From Ptychodera flava (taxonomy: Eukaryota > Hemichordata > Enteropneusta > Ptychoderidae): a stretch of 64,000 nt of DNA. Shown here piece by piece: positions 25,496 through 36,913 of the stretch. The position numbers and the translations under genes were made by a program. Numbering within the stretch: position 1 is the first letter of the stretch; every line of letters begins with the position of its first letter. The stretch is from NCBI RefSeq assembly GCF_041260155.1, contig NC_091938.1, positions 13,850,719-13,914,718 of the forward strand, read 5' to 3'. Below the pieces are notes generated by a model. It saw only the letters and a program-made list of their open reading frames with translations. It was not told the origin of the DNA and did no database searches.

Positions 25496-26489
25496 AGTTA
25501 CTGTTAACCTGAAAACAGAAAAATTGGTGGAAATCTCAGATTCCAATGAAATGTTAAAAGAAATATCAAGCAATTATCTTCATATAAAGAAGATTCTGTA
25601 AACTTCATTCACAACTTTATCAATATTTTACATTTTCATTGAATTTACAGATCTCTTTACTGAAATTTTGACTTGGGCCCAGCCTACATCATCTGATAGA
25701 AAATGAACATCAGCTTACGAGTGATCATAGTTGTTGAAGAAGATAATGAATAAATAGATTGAAGCTTGAGCAAGCTCAGTGCTTACAATGGCTTTTAGTT
25801 CTAACTCTACTTTGTAAATGAATATTTAGAACAAAATATCATGCAGTGGTAAGTGCTATGATTAGGTGACTTGTGAAAAATACATTTTAACTAAAAAAGT
25901 GTGACCGGAAAATAGGAGCTACATAAAAGTTGTAAAAAAAGTGTTAAACTTTGGTAGTAATGGGGCAAGTAACTCTTTGATGCCACATTCAGTTAACAGC
26001 TACAGGTATATAAACTCATAATTCCAAATGGTGGAAATGAATAAGACTATATAGAGGCATAAGGGTGACTACTGATGCCGCAAAATGGTTAATAAACCTG
26101 TGATTTTGTGTCTTCATTTCTGCAACATGGATAATTACAGTCACATTACACTATTTGTCTGACGGGAAGACATCATAGGTTTTGAAAATGAGTTCAACAA
26201 CTTCAGGGGGGTATGGAGTTCGCATGTTCTTGCATACCTGTGCAAGGGGGATACATTTAAATATGAACTTTACTAAGCTACTACGAATTTTCCTGTCACA
26301 ACAGGCATTGCCACTATTTTTGTGACATTTCTAGGGACACTCTTGAACATACTTGCTCTCTTTCAACACTGCTGCCCACCTATACATTGTATTTGTATTC
26401 TAAATCTGCTGTCGTCATGGCCGACATATTTTCCAAAGACAGCATGTTTCTGTCGTTGGAGAGAAATGTTTGTTCTCTGAGATGGCCGT

Positions 26490-28111
26490 TTACAAGACAT
26501 ACACTTTGATGCAGTGGTTTCCCTTGTCAGCAACAACCAGTTTCTTTGGTGAAGTGCGAGTGACAACGATTCCAGATGGATATGAGAGTCCATCGTTGCG
26601 ACTGTCAATCCGACAGACGAAATCCCCCGTGCTGCTTAATTTCATGATTCGGTGCTCGTCACAGACGTAAATATATCCGTCCTCATCCACAGCCACCCCT
26701 CTTGGGTTGTTGAAAAGCGGGACTTTACCGATATCCCGAATCTTGCGTAAATATCTAGAATTGGAGTCAAAGACTTTGACGCCCTGGTAGTCGAGGACCG
26801 TTTTATCCGTAACGTACAGAATGCCCTCGCTGTTGAAGCAGCAGTCGGTTGGCTTTCCTCTGAACTTGATGGATCTGGCGAAGCTTCCGTCTTGTGAGTA
26901 GATTCGTATGTACGAGTTGTTGTACGCCCTGTCCGTTACATACACAGAGCCATCGAGAGGGCTGATGGCGATTGCCTTCGGCTTCTTGAGTTCATTCTGT
27001 CCGAAACATCTGATTCGATGCCCGTTTTCGTCGCTGACGATAACTTGCTTGTTGTTGACATCGAGGCTGAACAGCAGGTTATCGGACACCGCCACATCAC
27101 AGGGGCAGAAACACTTTATTGAGAAGTGACCGGAACTGAAAGATCTTTTGACAGTTCCCATCCCAGTCAATCACCTGCACTCTCTTGTTCCCTCGGTCAG
27201 CGGTGACGATGTTTCCATCCCTGTTAATTGTAATTCCCCAGGGTCATTGAACTGACCTTCCCCAAAGCCGAATGTGCCCAATCTCTTGACCAGTCCCTTG
27301 ACCACTGAAATTTAAACGGTGACCCGGGGATTGGCTTACCAGCCATGGTGATCTCCAGTCTATACTTGCCTTCAGTTTCTCCATACACTGTCAAAGTCTG
27401 CGTGCCATTTCTGTTATCAACTGCTTGAATGATATCTGCGGGTCTGTCGGGGGTTTGTAACTTTGCTACAACTTCCACGAGGGGCGTGACCACTTTACCT
27501 TCTGGATTCCTGATTGTCATTATGAGGTTCACCGACTCCCTTTCATGAGCTGATCGGGCACGTTTTTAACGCTCACTTTGTACTTGGACGCATTCACATC
27601 CGATTTCAACGATCCCAGCATTCCCAGCTCCGAGAAGTCCTCCTTGGCCTTGAAGATCAACAAGTCCTCGCCGGTCTGCAGCTTGATATCCAGGGAAATC
27701 AACTGCTCCATACACTTCATGGTCACCTGCTGGGTCGACAACAGCTTATTGGTGTTACCGTGACACATCATCGTTTCTACGTAACTAGACGTACTCGCGA
27801 TATCACTTCGCACTTTCTCCATCTTCACAATGTAATCCTGCAGTATCTTCTCCTTTGGCTCATAGTTTGCATTCAGCTCGGCCAGAACCCTCTCCTTCTC
27901 ATTTGCCACTTTCATCATCACCTCTTCGGCCATGTCCTCCACTTTGTCTTCTTCCTCCCTCAGTTTCTCCTCAAGGTCTGACTTTATCATCTCCGCCGAA
28001 GTGATGCTGTCGCAGATTTCCTGCTCTTTCATCTTCAATTCCTTCATCTTCACCTGGAGCAGATCCAGGTAGTCTTCTGATGTATCCCATGAGTCATATT
28101 CTATTCTCGAT
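26490..28111 (-). pseudogene. Second exon of a fourth TRIM-NHL gene (coiled coil, filamin-type, NHL) with broken frame
   Basis: The exon starts at 28111 after ttatttttcag and encodes a coiled coil rich in KMKE and EEKLREEEDK, a filamin-type domain (about 27530-27300; DNRNGTQTLTVYGETEGKY) and six NHL repeats ending GNHCIKVYVL. The translation is interrupted four times: near 27535 (a G missing from a GGGG-type run, between QLMKG and ESVNLIMT), near 27306 (before VVKGLVKRLG), near 27240 (NDP to GITINRDG) and near 27140 (after CQKIFQF). Between these sites all frames stay clearly homologous to the neighbours. Three of the four are one-base losses, mostly at G/C runs, so consensus errors are as likely as true decay. 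Its GC content is visibly higher than in the three intronless copies. Confidence 0.8.
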
Positions 28112-31100
28112 CTGAAAATAAATTAAAATATACTCAATAAATAACACAAAATGCTACCACTCTGGCATATCCATGGAATAATTAGAGTAATGTAAATACC
28201 AATGTATGTCTAGAACAAAAGACAATTAACAGATTAAAAAAAATCATTGTAAAATCCCTTTTTCATATCTATTCTATACAAAATTTTGAAGTGCACACTA
28301 ATAGATAGTTTAAAGGGTAATCTTTAGATTGAGATTCGTGGGTAGATTCCATTCACTGGTTGTGAGCTACTAAAATACTTATGGACCATTCAAAGCTAGC
28401 AGACATGTCGAGATGACGTGCCATGCTGAAGGAATGCCCTTTGGTAATCAGAAACACAAAGGTGTTCCACACATTCCAATGTTACCAAGTTTGACAACAG
28501 TAAGTGTACCAGCCTATAACCTCACAGACACAAAAACTCATCACTATGTCTCGGTGAGTGCATGAGCACTGATTAGCATTGAGAACTAAATATTGAGGGA
28601 TTTTGAAGAAAGATTTTAAATACACTTACATATAAGCTTATGACATAGCTATATTAAGTGACAAAAGAAAAAAAAAACTTTTAAAATCATACAGAAAAAA
28701 AATTAGTTCACAACATGATGGAACTATTACATGCTTTGTCTAAATTGGATACACTGTGAATGTCAACAATATTAACCAAACGATAGATCATTTTTAAAGG
28801 TTGGAAGTTTTTGACATTAGACATGCAGGTACATATGAACTGAAAGACTGAGAAAAAGATTCATGACGTGAGAACAGCTGCAAACTCATTCTGTTGTTGA
28901 GCACAGAACCTGTCTCTAGTGTCTACTGGAGCAGCAACATGAAGATTGACCTTACAAATAACTGCACATTGAAAAAAAAAAGTGGAAACTGCTATCAACC
29001 CCAGCAAAGAGGTATACAACTCTGGAATTTCAATGTCAATGGAATAAAACCAAGGGTAAATTCTTCCTTCAATGATTCATAAAACCACCTTTTATGAGTT
29101 TTTGAAGGTCATGTGAGTTGAAGTGTGTATCTTTACTGATAACATGAGTGGTGGGTTTTGCTTCCATGTTTCTAATCAAAGGAAAAAATTTAAAGCCAAA
29201 TGAAATTCTCTTTGGAAAACAAAGGACTCTAGCGGATAGATTTGTAATTTAGCAATATCAAATAATTAACCATCAAATACAGAAAAAGGTAAATTTTTGG
29301 CCAGATAGGTGAAATTACAGTTACAAGGTCACTGTAGAGGTGGAAATCAATGTTGGTTTTTTGTTTGCTGAAATCAGAGTCAAGGTATCGTGGTGTACAG
29401 TATGTGAGATATAGGGCAAGCATTATCTTGCTTGGACAGAAAACTTTGGAAAGTGTCCTGCCTGGACGGCTGATGGTATTATTTTTTCCAATTTCCTGTA
29501 CCATATTCACCAATTACATGTAATGTATTGTTCTCTATTGATTAAACTCTCACGATGAGTTTTTTCACCAGATCTACATTAATAAGTAATTCATTGACAT
29601 GAAACAAAATCATGAAAACTTGCTGTTTCTATGAAAGATTTGTGATTTTCAATTCCACTTTCAACATGTCTATGCACTGGGTATAAGTTTTTTTCGAATT
29701 TTTTTTCAAACTCCAATTTTAATTTTGTTTTCAGCAAGCAACTATTCGTAAAGCATATCAATGGACCTCTTATTTGTAGATTGAGTAATGTAATCATGAT
29801 ATTTAACTGAAATTAAACTAAAACATGAGATGTGTCTGCTCATTTTTACACTACAGTACAGGGCCAAAATAGTTCAATGTAAAGTTGAAAATAGTGACTG
29901 AAATAATTTTGTGACAATCTGCTATTATAGTAAAAAAGACATTTCATGGCTGCACACTCTTTGTGTCAAATAAGACAAAAGAGGATTCAACACTATTGTT
30001 TGTTTTATCATTGAGAAATGAAGAAATTTTGTCGTCACATGTGAAAACCCACTGTTTAAAGCCACATCCTGTCCTTTGACCTTGGACAATGCAGTGTTCT
30101 ATTTAATTTTCATAATCACAGATACCCTTGTAGATAAAATACAGCAACATCTCAGTACTAAGGTCAAGCCAGTCACGTTCAAACTGTGGAAGCCTAAATT
30201 GCATCAAAAGGAGATATTTTCCTGTGTTATCATTTATTCAAACATTGGATATATTTTGCTTTTTACTGTAGTTGATGTTTATTTATAATAATATTTTAAA
30301 TTACCTGCATGCTGTCAGTACTTTGATGATACTTTGATGAAAATTTCCCAAACGTCAGTCTCAATAACTGTTAAATTTATGTTGAGTTTCCATGAGATCG
30401 TACTACCAGTAATTAACTAATTTGGCTACATAGAGAACCTTACATTTTATATACCGTGATACGGTAGTGCGCACGTGTATAAAAAGGGACATTGATCTCA
30501 AAATGTTCAACCAATACTTTTCCTTTTTTGTTGAACCTCATACCCACAAAAAAGCCCTTATGGGCCCAAGATTCAACCAGTATTATATCAAACTCTTGTA
30601 CTTTTTACCGTATATAGGTTTTTTCTCAGTTTTCCTCATCTATGCTCAAAACTATTGATAATAATAACATTACAAAAGTACGACCAATATCTAAAATAAT
30701 ACGGTACAAAATGAGAGAAGAAAACTCCACAGCCATACATGTACTGTACATCATTTAAAACAATTATAATAGTAGTTATGCGTGCAGGCATGTGTGTTGT
30801 TACCTGGTTGAGGGTGCTGCCAGAAACAGCACACAGACCTGTACACAAAGATAAAAGAATGGTAGCGTGATCACGACAAGATTGAGAACACCTTGTCTAC
30901 TATCTATCCCTCATATGGTACAAAACCGAGGTAATACAGACAATATACTAGACAACAGTGCATCTCAGTATACAGCATAAGAGTCCACACTGAAGCTGAG
31001 TACGTCAACTGACAACAGAAGACTGTATTTATCTGTAGAGCTGATACACTGTACAGGCAGCTGACAAAAAAAGTGGACCTTGTACCGCCAAAGCAGAGGT

Positions 31101-31166
31101 TCACTGTGTGCAAATTCCGCTTGATGTTTATCTAACCACTGCACATATTTCCGTTGTTAATATTAC
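28112..31166 (-). other. Intron of the fourth TRIM-NHL gene
   Basis: The donor at 31166-31165 (AG|GTAATA) and acceptor at 28114-28112 (TTTTCAG|A) join as AG+A in phase 2. I looked for a B-box exon (paired CxxC and CxxH motifs) on the minus strand and saw none. No other gene is visible in this 3.1 kb. Confidence 0.7.
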
Positions 31167-31501
31167 CTTCTGTTGGTCATCTCTTCTTTGTTCTCCACGC
31201 TTTTCTCCGTCATCTTTTCCTTCTCCTCCTTCTGCCTCCTCCGCAGCAAATCCATCAGGTTGTTGATGAAGAAGTTGGTCTGGAGTTGGGAGACGTCACC
31301 CTTGTGCAGCTGAAACGGCTTCCTGCATGTTGGGCACCTGAGGGTCTTATTCTTGGCCACCAGCGGAATCAGACAGTACTCGCAGAACGTGTGGAGACAC
31401 GGCAGGGTTTTCGGAGTTCGGAACTGACTGTAACAAATGGTACAGGTCAGGAAATCCTCTCCGATTTCATCCAGCAGTTGGGTGGATATTCCAGCGGCCA
31501 T
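31167..31501 (-). CDS. First exon of the fourth TRIM-NHL gene: RING domain
   Basis: The ATG is at 31501 (MAAGISTQLLDEIGEDFLTC). A complete C3HC4 RING (CTICYSQFRTPKTLPCLHTF and following CxxC ... CPTC) spans about residues 20-60. A basic/acidic helix (RRRQKEEKEKMTEK) reaches the donor site. Splicing to the exon at 28111 is in phase and gives RING directly followed by coiled coil (about 110 residues, then SRIEYDSWDTSEDYLDLLQ). The result lacks the B-boxes found in the three intronless neighbours. It is a predicted E3 ligase if the downstream frame is intact. Confidence 0.85.
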
Positions 31502-32534
31502 GACAGCCAGGCGCTATGGCTGTGGGTTTTTTTTCCCCAATATTACACTGGGCATGGGTAAATATTAAGTGTTGAACTCTGACCTCGGTCTGTTTACCGA
31601 CTGTTACACACCCATGTTTCAAGTACCCTAGCAAAAGATATAATGCCTGATACCGGGTAATAAAGTACACACTGCACATGCATGACATGCAGGATGCTAC
31701 TATAGTATATGAAACTTTCTAAAGACAGGAAAGACATTTTAAAAATCTTCCTGTGTTTGAAAATGACAAATGTACATGAAACTTTTTTGCTTGTATACTA
31801 CCATTAAAAAAATCTGACAGTAACTGACAGACAAACAAAAACTGACCACTAGTAGTAAAGATACTGTTGACTTGAAAAATAAATATATACACCAATCCTC
31901 CTGAAAACTTCCAAAATTCCTTTTCACACCACAGTGTCTTCTCTGTTAGCAGGAAATACAGTAGATTTGGTGAGGTATATACTCTCAGCCAATTGGATTT
32001 CACGAAACTACTGTCACTTTTTTATTATGCAGGGTGAATGATCTCTCCTATCTTGACAGTGATTAGCTGATTTTATCAACTGGAATCCACTGCTGCTTAT
32101 TACAATACATTGTTTAATTTACAAAAGAACATATATCTCAAATTAGTCAATTGGAATTACAAAGCTTTGAATTGATCAAGCTATACATTTATCTTTTCAA
32201 CTCTGAATCTTGTTTCAGATTCTTGTTTGAAGTGGTTTCAGACAACAATTGTGAAATTTATGACTTTCAAACCTGATTGGGTGAAACTAATAAAACTGGC
32301 AGAATGACCATAAGGTCGACGGCTGTCATTGTCATGACAACCTGGCACCTGAGGTGGCCCCTAACCCCCCTCTGCTCTCAGTGAACTGGTCCACTTCCAT
32401 GGAACTGTGCCAAGAATGTGGTATGGTTACTGTTATCTGCTGATTCACAAATATGGTACGTGGTGTAACTAAGAAGAGGACGAGCTCAGCACTGGTAGAT
32501 GTCTAAATGGGTTTGAGAAGTTACTGTACAATTA

Positions 32535-32683
32535 CCAACCTCTCTGCTAGACATGGGAATGGACAACTTTCCCAGCTTGACAAAGGAAATGAATTCCATC
32601 GTCCTCATCATGCTGCCATCCCTCTCTAACTGCACAAAGTACGGTATTCCAATTGTTTCTACCAGGAATATAGAACGCGCCAT
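32535..32683 (-). CDS. Candidate coding exon, unrecognised
   Basis: An ATG at 32683 opens a frame starting MARSIFLVETIGIPYFVQL that stays open to two possible donor sites (AGAG|GTTGGT or GTTG|GTAATT near 32535-32540). The composition looks more protein-like than the surrounding short frames, and the start lies just after the sequence gtaaat. I recognise no family and no partner exon, so this may be chance. Confidence 0.2.
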
Positions 32684-33488
32684 ATTTACTCAGGGGTGAG
32701 CATACAGGTCAATGCCTACCAGTACCAGGCATCTGCATCTCTCGATAACTGACTTCTGCGACCAGGACAGAATAAAACACATTTGTCAATGATATTTGTG
32801 CAGCCAAAACGAAATGTCTAAAAATGACAATTTACAGCTTAGATTTATTAGGCTTGTGTTTGCTTCATTGATATAAATCTTCACTGACAAATATTGATCA
32901 TATACAGAAGTTCCATGAAAATGAGAGCACTATGCCTTCAGTCTGATGGCATTGTCATAAATGAAAGAATTTTTAATATATGAGGTTCATCAGTCAGAAA
33001 TAATAGGTACAGATATCAGGTGACATATTTCATTCATACCGTCCAATAATTAGTTTTCACATTCTGAATAATACCAGCATTTCATGCTTACATTGTGTGT
33101 CTCCATCAAATAGAAAATATTTCCCGATCGATACATATGTGGAAGCTATTTACACATCTGTCCTTTATCTCAACTCTTTACACCTGACTCTGTTTGAAGT
33201 ATTAATCAGAAACTCCATGAGGTGTAATTTGTCTTTCATAAATATTGATTATATAGCAGTATCTGGAACAGTTACAGGCGGCTGCCATAACAGTACAAGT
33301 GGGACCCACTCTGGTATGAGTAATCTTTATTGCTGCCATATAAGCAGACAGCTGAAATCACTCATTTCTGGATAAAGAGGAACAACAAGCAAAATGTTTT
33401 GCAACTCTAGTTTCACTTTGCTCCTTAGAGTTTATTTTCAGTGAGATTGGTTACTTGGATAAATACTTTCAATATCTGACAGCAATGT

Positions 33489-33710
33489 TTAACCCTTTGA
33501 GTGCTGTAATTTTTTCCCACCAAAATTTGAGTGCAAATTTTATGAATTTTTATGAGTTTTCTGTAATTTTTTGATAATTTTGGACCAAATGGACATAAAC
33601 TTTCATAGACTACAGTTTTTTATCAAAATTTTGGAAAAATCTGAAAAAAAATTGACTGGAGTACATTTTATAAAAGGCGACAAAATTGACTTTGGCGCTC
33701 AAAGGGTTAA
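33489..33710 (+). mobile_element. TTAACCCTTTGAG MITE, copy C
   Basis: The ends are ttaaccctttgagtgctg and ggcgctcaaagggttaa, with the same AT-rich interior as copy B and the same orientation. Confidence 0.9.
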
Positions 33711-36700
33711 AATAGTAAACATGTTCCACAGTGCTGTTCACAGAAGTACTATCATGTGACTATGTACAAAACATTTCTTAAGCGTAAGGAATAAAATTGC
33801 ACACCTGTACATATATTTACAAATAAAATCAAGACAACATGTAACTTGAACACCCCTGTTCACAAAATGGAACAATCTTTCTCCAGCCTTGGAAGATTGA
33901 CCTTGGGAACACAAGAATGAGGTTGACATCTCTCAGTTTCTATGATACACTCAAGTCATCAGAAAAAGCAAATATTTGAGAATTTCATACAAAACTTCAT
34001 GATTAAAAGAGACCATCTTGTAGAAGATTTGTCTTTGTCTAATTACTTCATCTTAGTGGCTTATATGAGAGATATCGCTTTGAGAGGCCTTACATAACCT
34101 TTTAGCTCTGATGTTGACCCGGTTTTCATGAAAACGAAAAACATTTAACAATGTCACAAGATTTTTCTTCATGGAACTTCTAAAATGCAGTAGTTATGAA
34201 AAGAAAATTACCAAACAGCTCAAAAACAAAGAGGAAAAGAAAAAAAAAAAATATGAGCCAAGGAAAATCTGATAATGAAAATGGCATTTATGTTTCAGTA
34301 TTTATATTTATATATCAGTTCTTGTACCTCACATATGACATAGAGTAAATAAAATCTTCAATGAGTAACAACATCCTTGAATTTGTCACAGACTTGAAAA
34401 CCTTGGTGTGGCAAATTACTTTGACCTTCCTCATACAAATATTTTTCAACATTCTAATGAAATAAACAATAATGAATGGGAGAACACTTACACTCTTGAC
34501 TACAAGTCTTTGTCAGACGGATGGCAAAAATGTTTTGAAGAACATTTTTGCACTACAATACAAATCTCTGTTGTGTGATGACAGATCAATCAGTATTTTC
34601 ATTTACAAGTCTTTGTATTTTGTCACTTGATTTGAAAATTGACATGTTCAAGTCTGGTTGAGCCGACCCTGGCAACTTATAAAAATCATTTTTTTACAGT
34701 TTGTGTTCCAGAATTCAAAATGAAGTTATAAGTAAAAAGCAGGAATTTGAAAACATAGTTCACACAGGCAACCAATTATTATTCAAATTTGCTCAGAACA
34801 ACGAGCAGTGTAAATACATTTATAGCTCTTCACACAAGCTTGGACGGAAACATAGTGAGCACTTTCGATGGCAATGAGTTGAGTTTTAGTGCAAATCTGT
34901 AAAGATTCTGAGCAAATTTTATCATGATAGCTTTCCCAAAATTACACTGTACTGTTACACTGTCCTATGATAGCTTTTGTAGTGTAAATATGGCTCGAAA
35001 TTTGTAATTTTACTTGGACATTACTGCAATCCATACATACTGTATGTTTGGTGAATGAATGATGGCGCTGAAAAGTATTCTCTTGAATTCAACTGAGAAT
35101 TTCAAATACAAGAATCTTTTTGGACAAATTGTCAAAATTGTTACAGAGCGAAAGCATTTCAACATAACAATAGTATATACATGAGCATACTATTTTCAGT
35201 GTAAAAATAAAAATAAATATACAAGTTAGTTGATTAGTTACTTATAATCATCCAGGACAAACAAAAAACCCAAAAGTGAGCACAAATCTATTTCACATTT
35301 CTAGAAAAAGAAGTTCTGCTATAATAGAATGACAGTATGGTGCTTCCTAAACCAAAGTTGTACATTGCAAGCCAAGTTTTCAAGAATCTTTTTCATAAAT
35401 ATTGCAAACACACAATAGATATACAATCTAGAGCAAACTATATACAGATGAAGTCGTTTCCTATTTACAGAAAATGGTCATACTGCACACTTGATAAATA
35501 ATTCTACAATTTCCTTTTCAATTCACGAAATCATCAATGTTATCACAGAGATTTTGATATAAAGCTGTGCAACTGGCAATCCCTTTTCATTTTGTCTTCA
35601 CACTTCCTTTGTTAGCTTTCAACAATTTGCCTCTATGATTGGTACGTTTCCACATTTAACTTTTCTGACATTTCAGAGAAATGACTTTCACAATCACGAT
35701 AGTTTTCTTTCTTTCAAACTCTTTTAAAAAATACCACTTTATAATTGTTTTTTATCGAGACAAATTATCCGGTAATGAGATCAGTGATAGATTCAACACA
35801 TCTGAAGCCAATCATTTTTAATGAAAACAATTCAGGTGTTCCTAGGGGAACCTCTCATAGCTTTAGAAATCAAAAGAACACTCTAGCATTATGCGATTTG
35901 TACTCAGTATGAAACAAGTATACTTCACTCTTGCTGAAAAAATTATACATTTGGAATCTGCGTCAGTTTTGTCATGATTAAGATTGTTTTACGACACAAA
36001 CCGCTTACAGATGATAAGATGTATTCTTGGGGTAAACATCTACAAATGCACAGCATTTAAAAAGATTGATACATTTTTGTACAGAAATTGCATTATTGCT
36101 ATTAGATATTGCCATTATTACGGATTTTTAATCCCAGGAAGCTGGAAAATTTCACACTGATGATCATAAAGAACTGAGATCACATAAAATGACATTTCTA
36201 ACTTTTCTACACACCGCTTGAAAATATTGAAATTCATGAATGCTGAACATAGCTATTGAGATGATTACAGACAAATGAAGGCTGAAAATTTCAGCTTTCA
36301 CATGCCAACATTAATACAACTGAATTTCAAACTGAAATATTCCTTCATTACCTGGGCTTCGAAGAGTTAAATTACTTCTATTCGTATAACTCTGTTTTAA
36401 AACTGACAGTGGAATTCCAGCATAAATGACATTTGCACTGCAAATTAACGTCACTTATTCTTGTAACTGTATAACTGACTATGAGCTCATAATAGCAGTA
36501 GGTTTGGTATGGGTTCACTTAAGAAGACAACAATAATAACAACCTCTGTTCTATTGCATGATGAATAAACATGAACAAAATAAAATCTACAGTATTTGAA
36601 CATGATTTTTGTGATACTCATCATAGCTGCTCCACACTGGATGCTTGAAAATTTTCCTTTGCATCAACTGCACTCCACTTCTGCTCTGACCTGCATTTCT

Positions 36701-36913
36701 GAACTCAACACCTCTAACTTGGAACTGTTGTGGATACATCTCAAGCTTGGAGAGATTGCACAGACATTGCACAGATAGCATTTCCCTTTGCTATTCTGCC
36801 AATAATGCATTCACTTCTATAACACAACATAAGGATACACAATATCTACTTCTACAAACACACCAAATATTCAAACTCAATATCATCCTTCATGAAGAAA
36901 TAAAAGTAAAATG

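Larger units (their letters stand above)
21333..26489. other. Gene-poor spacer with three MITE-like insertions
   Basis: Apart from the repeats listed separately (22913-23136, 24003-24241, 25167-25495) I see no gene. The part below 26490 probably includes the 3' flank of the fourth TRIM gene. Confidence 0.45.
31502..36913. other. Gene-poor spacer between the TRIM gene and tpgs1
   Basis: It contains a MITE (33489-33710) and one weak exon candidate (32535-32683). The rest is AT-rich with no supported gene. The end next to 36914 is expected to be the 3' untranslated region of tpgs1. Confidence 0.45.

Noticed and set aside
28112-31166. Search for a B-box exon in the intron of the fourth TRIM gene
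   Set aside because: No paired Cys/His motif of the B-box type was seen on the minus strand, though a very short exon cannot be excluded.
31154-31561. Plus-strand open frame of 135 codons
   Set aside because: It is the antisense shadow of the RING exon at 31167-31501.
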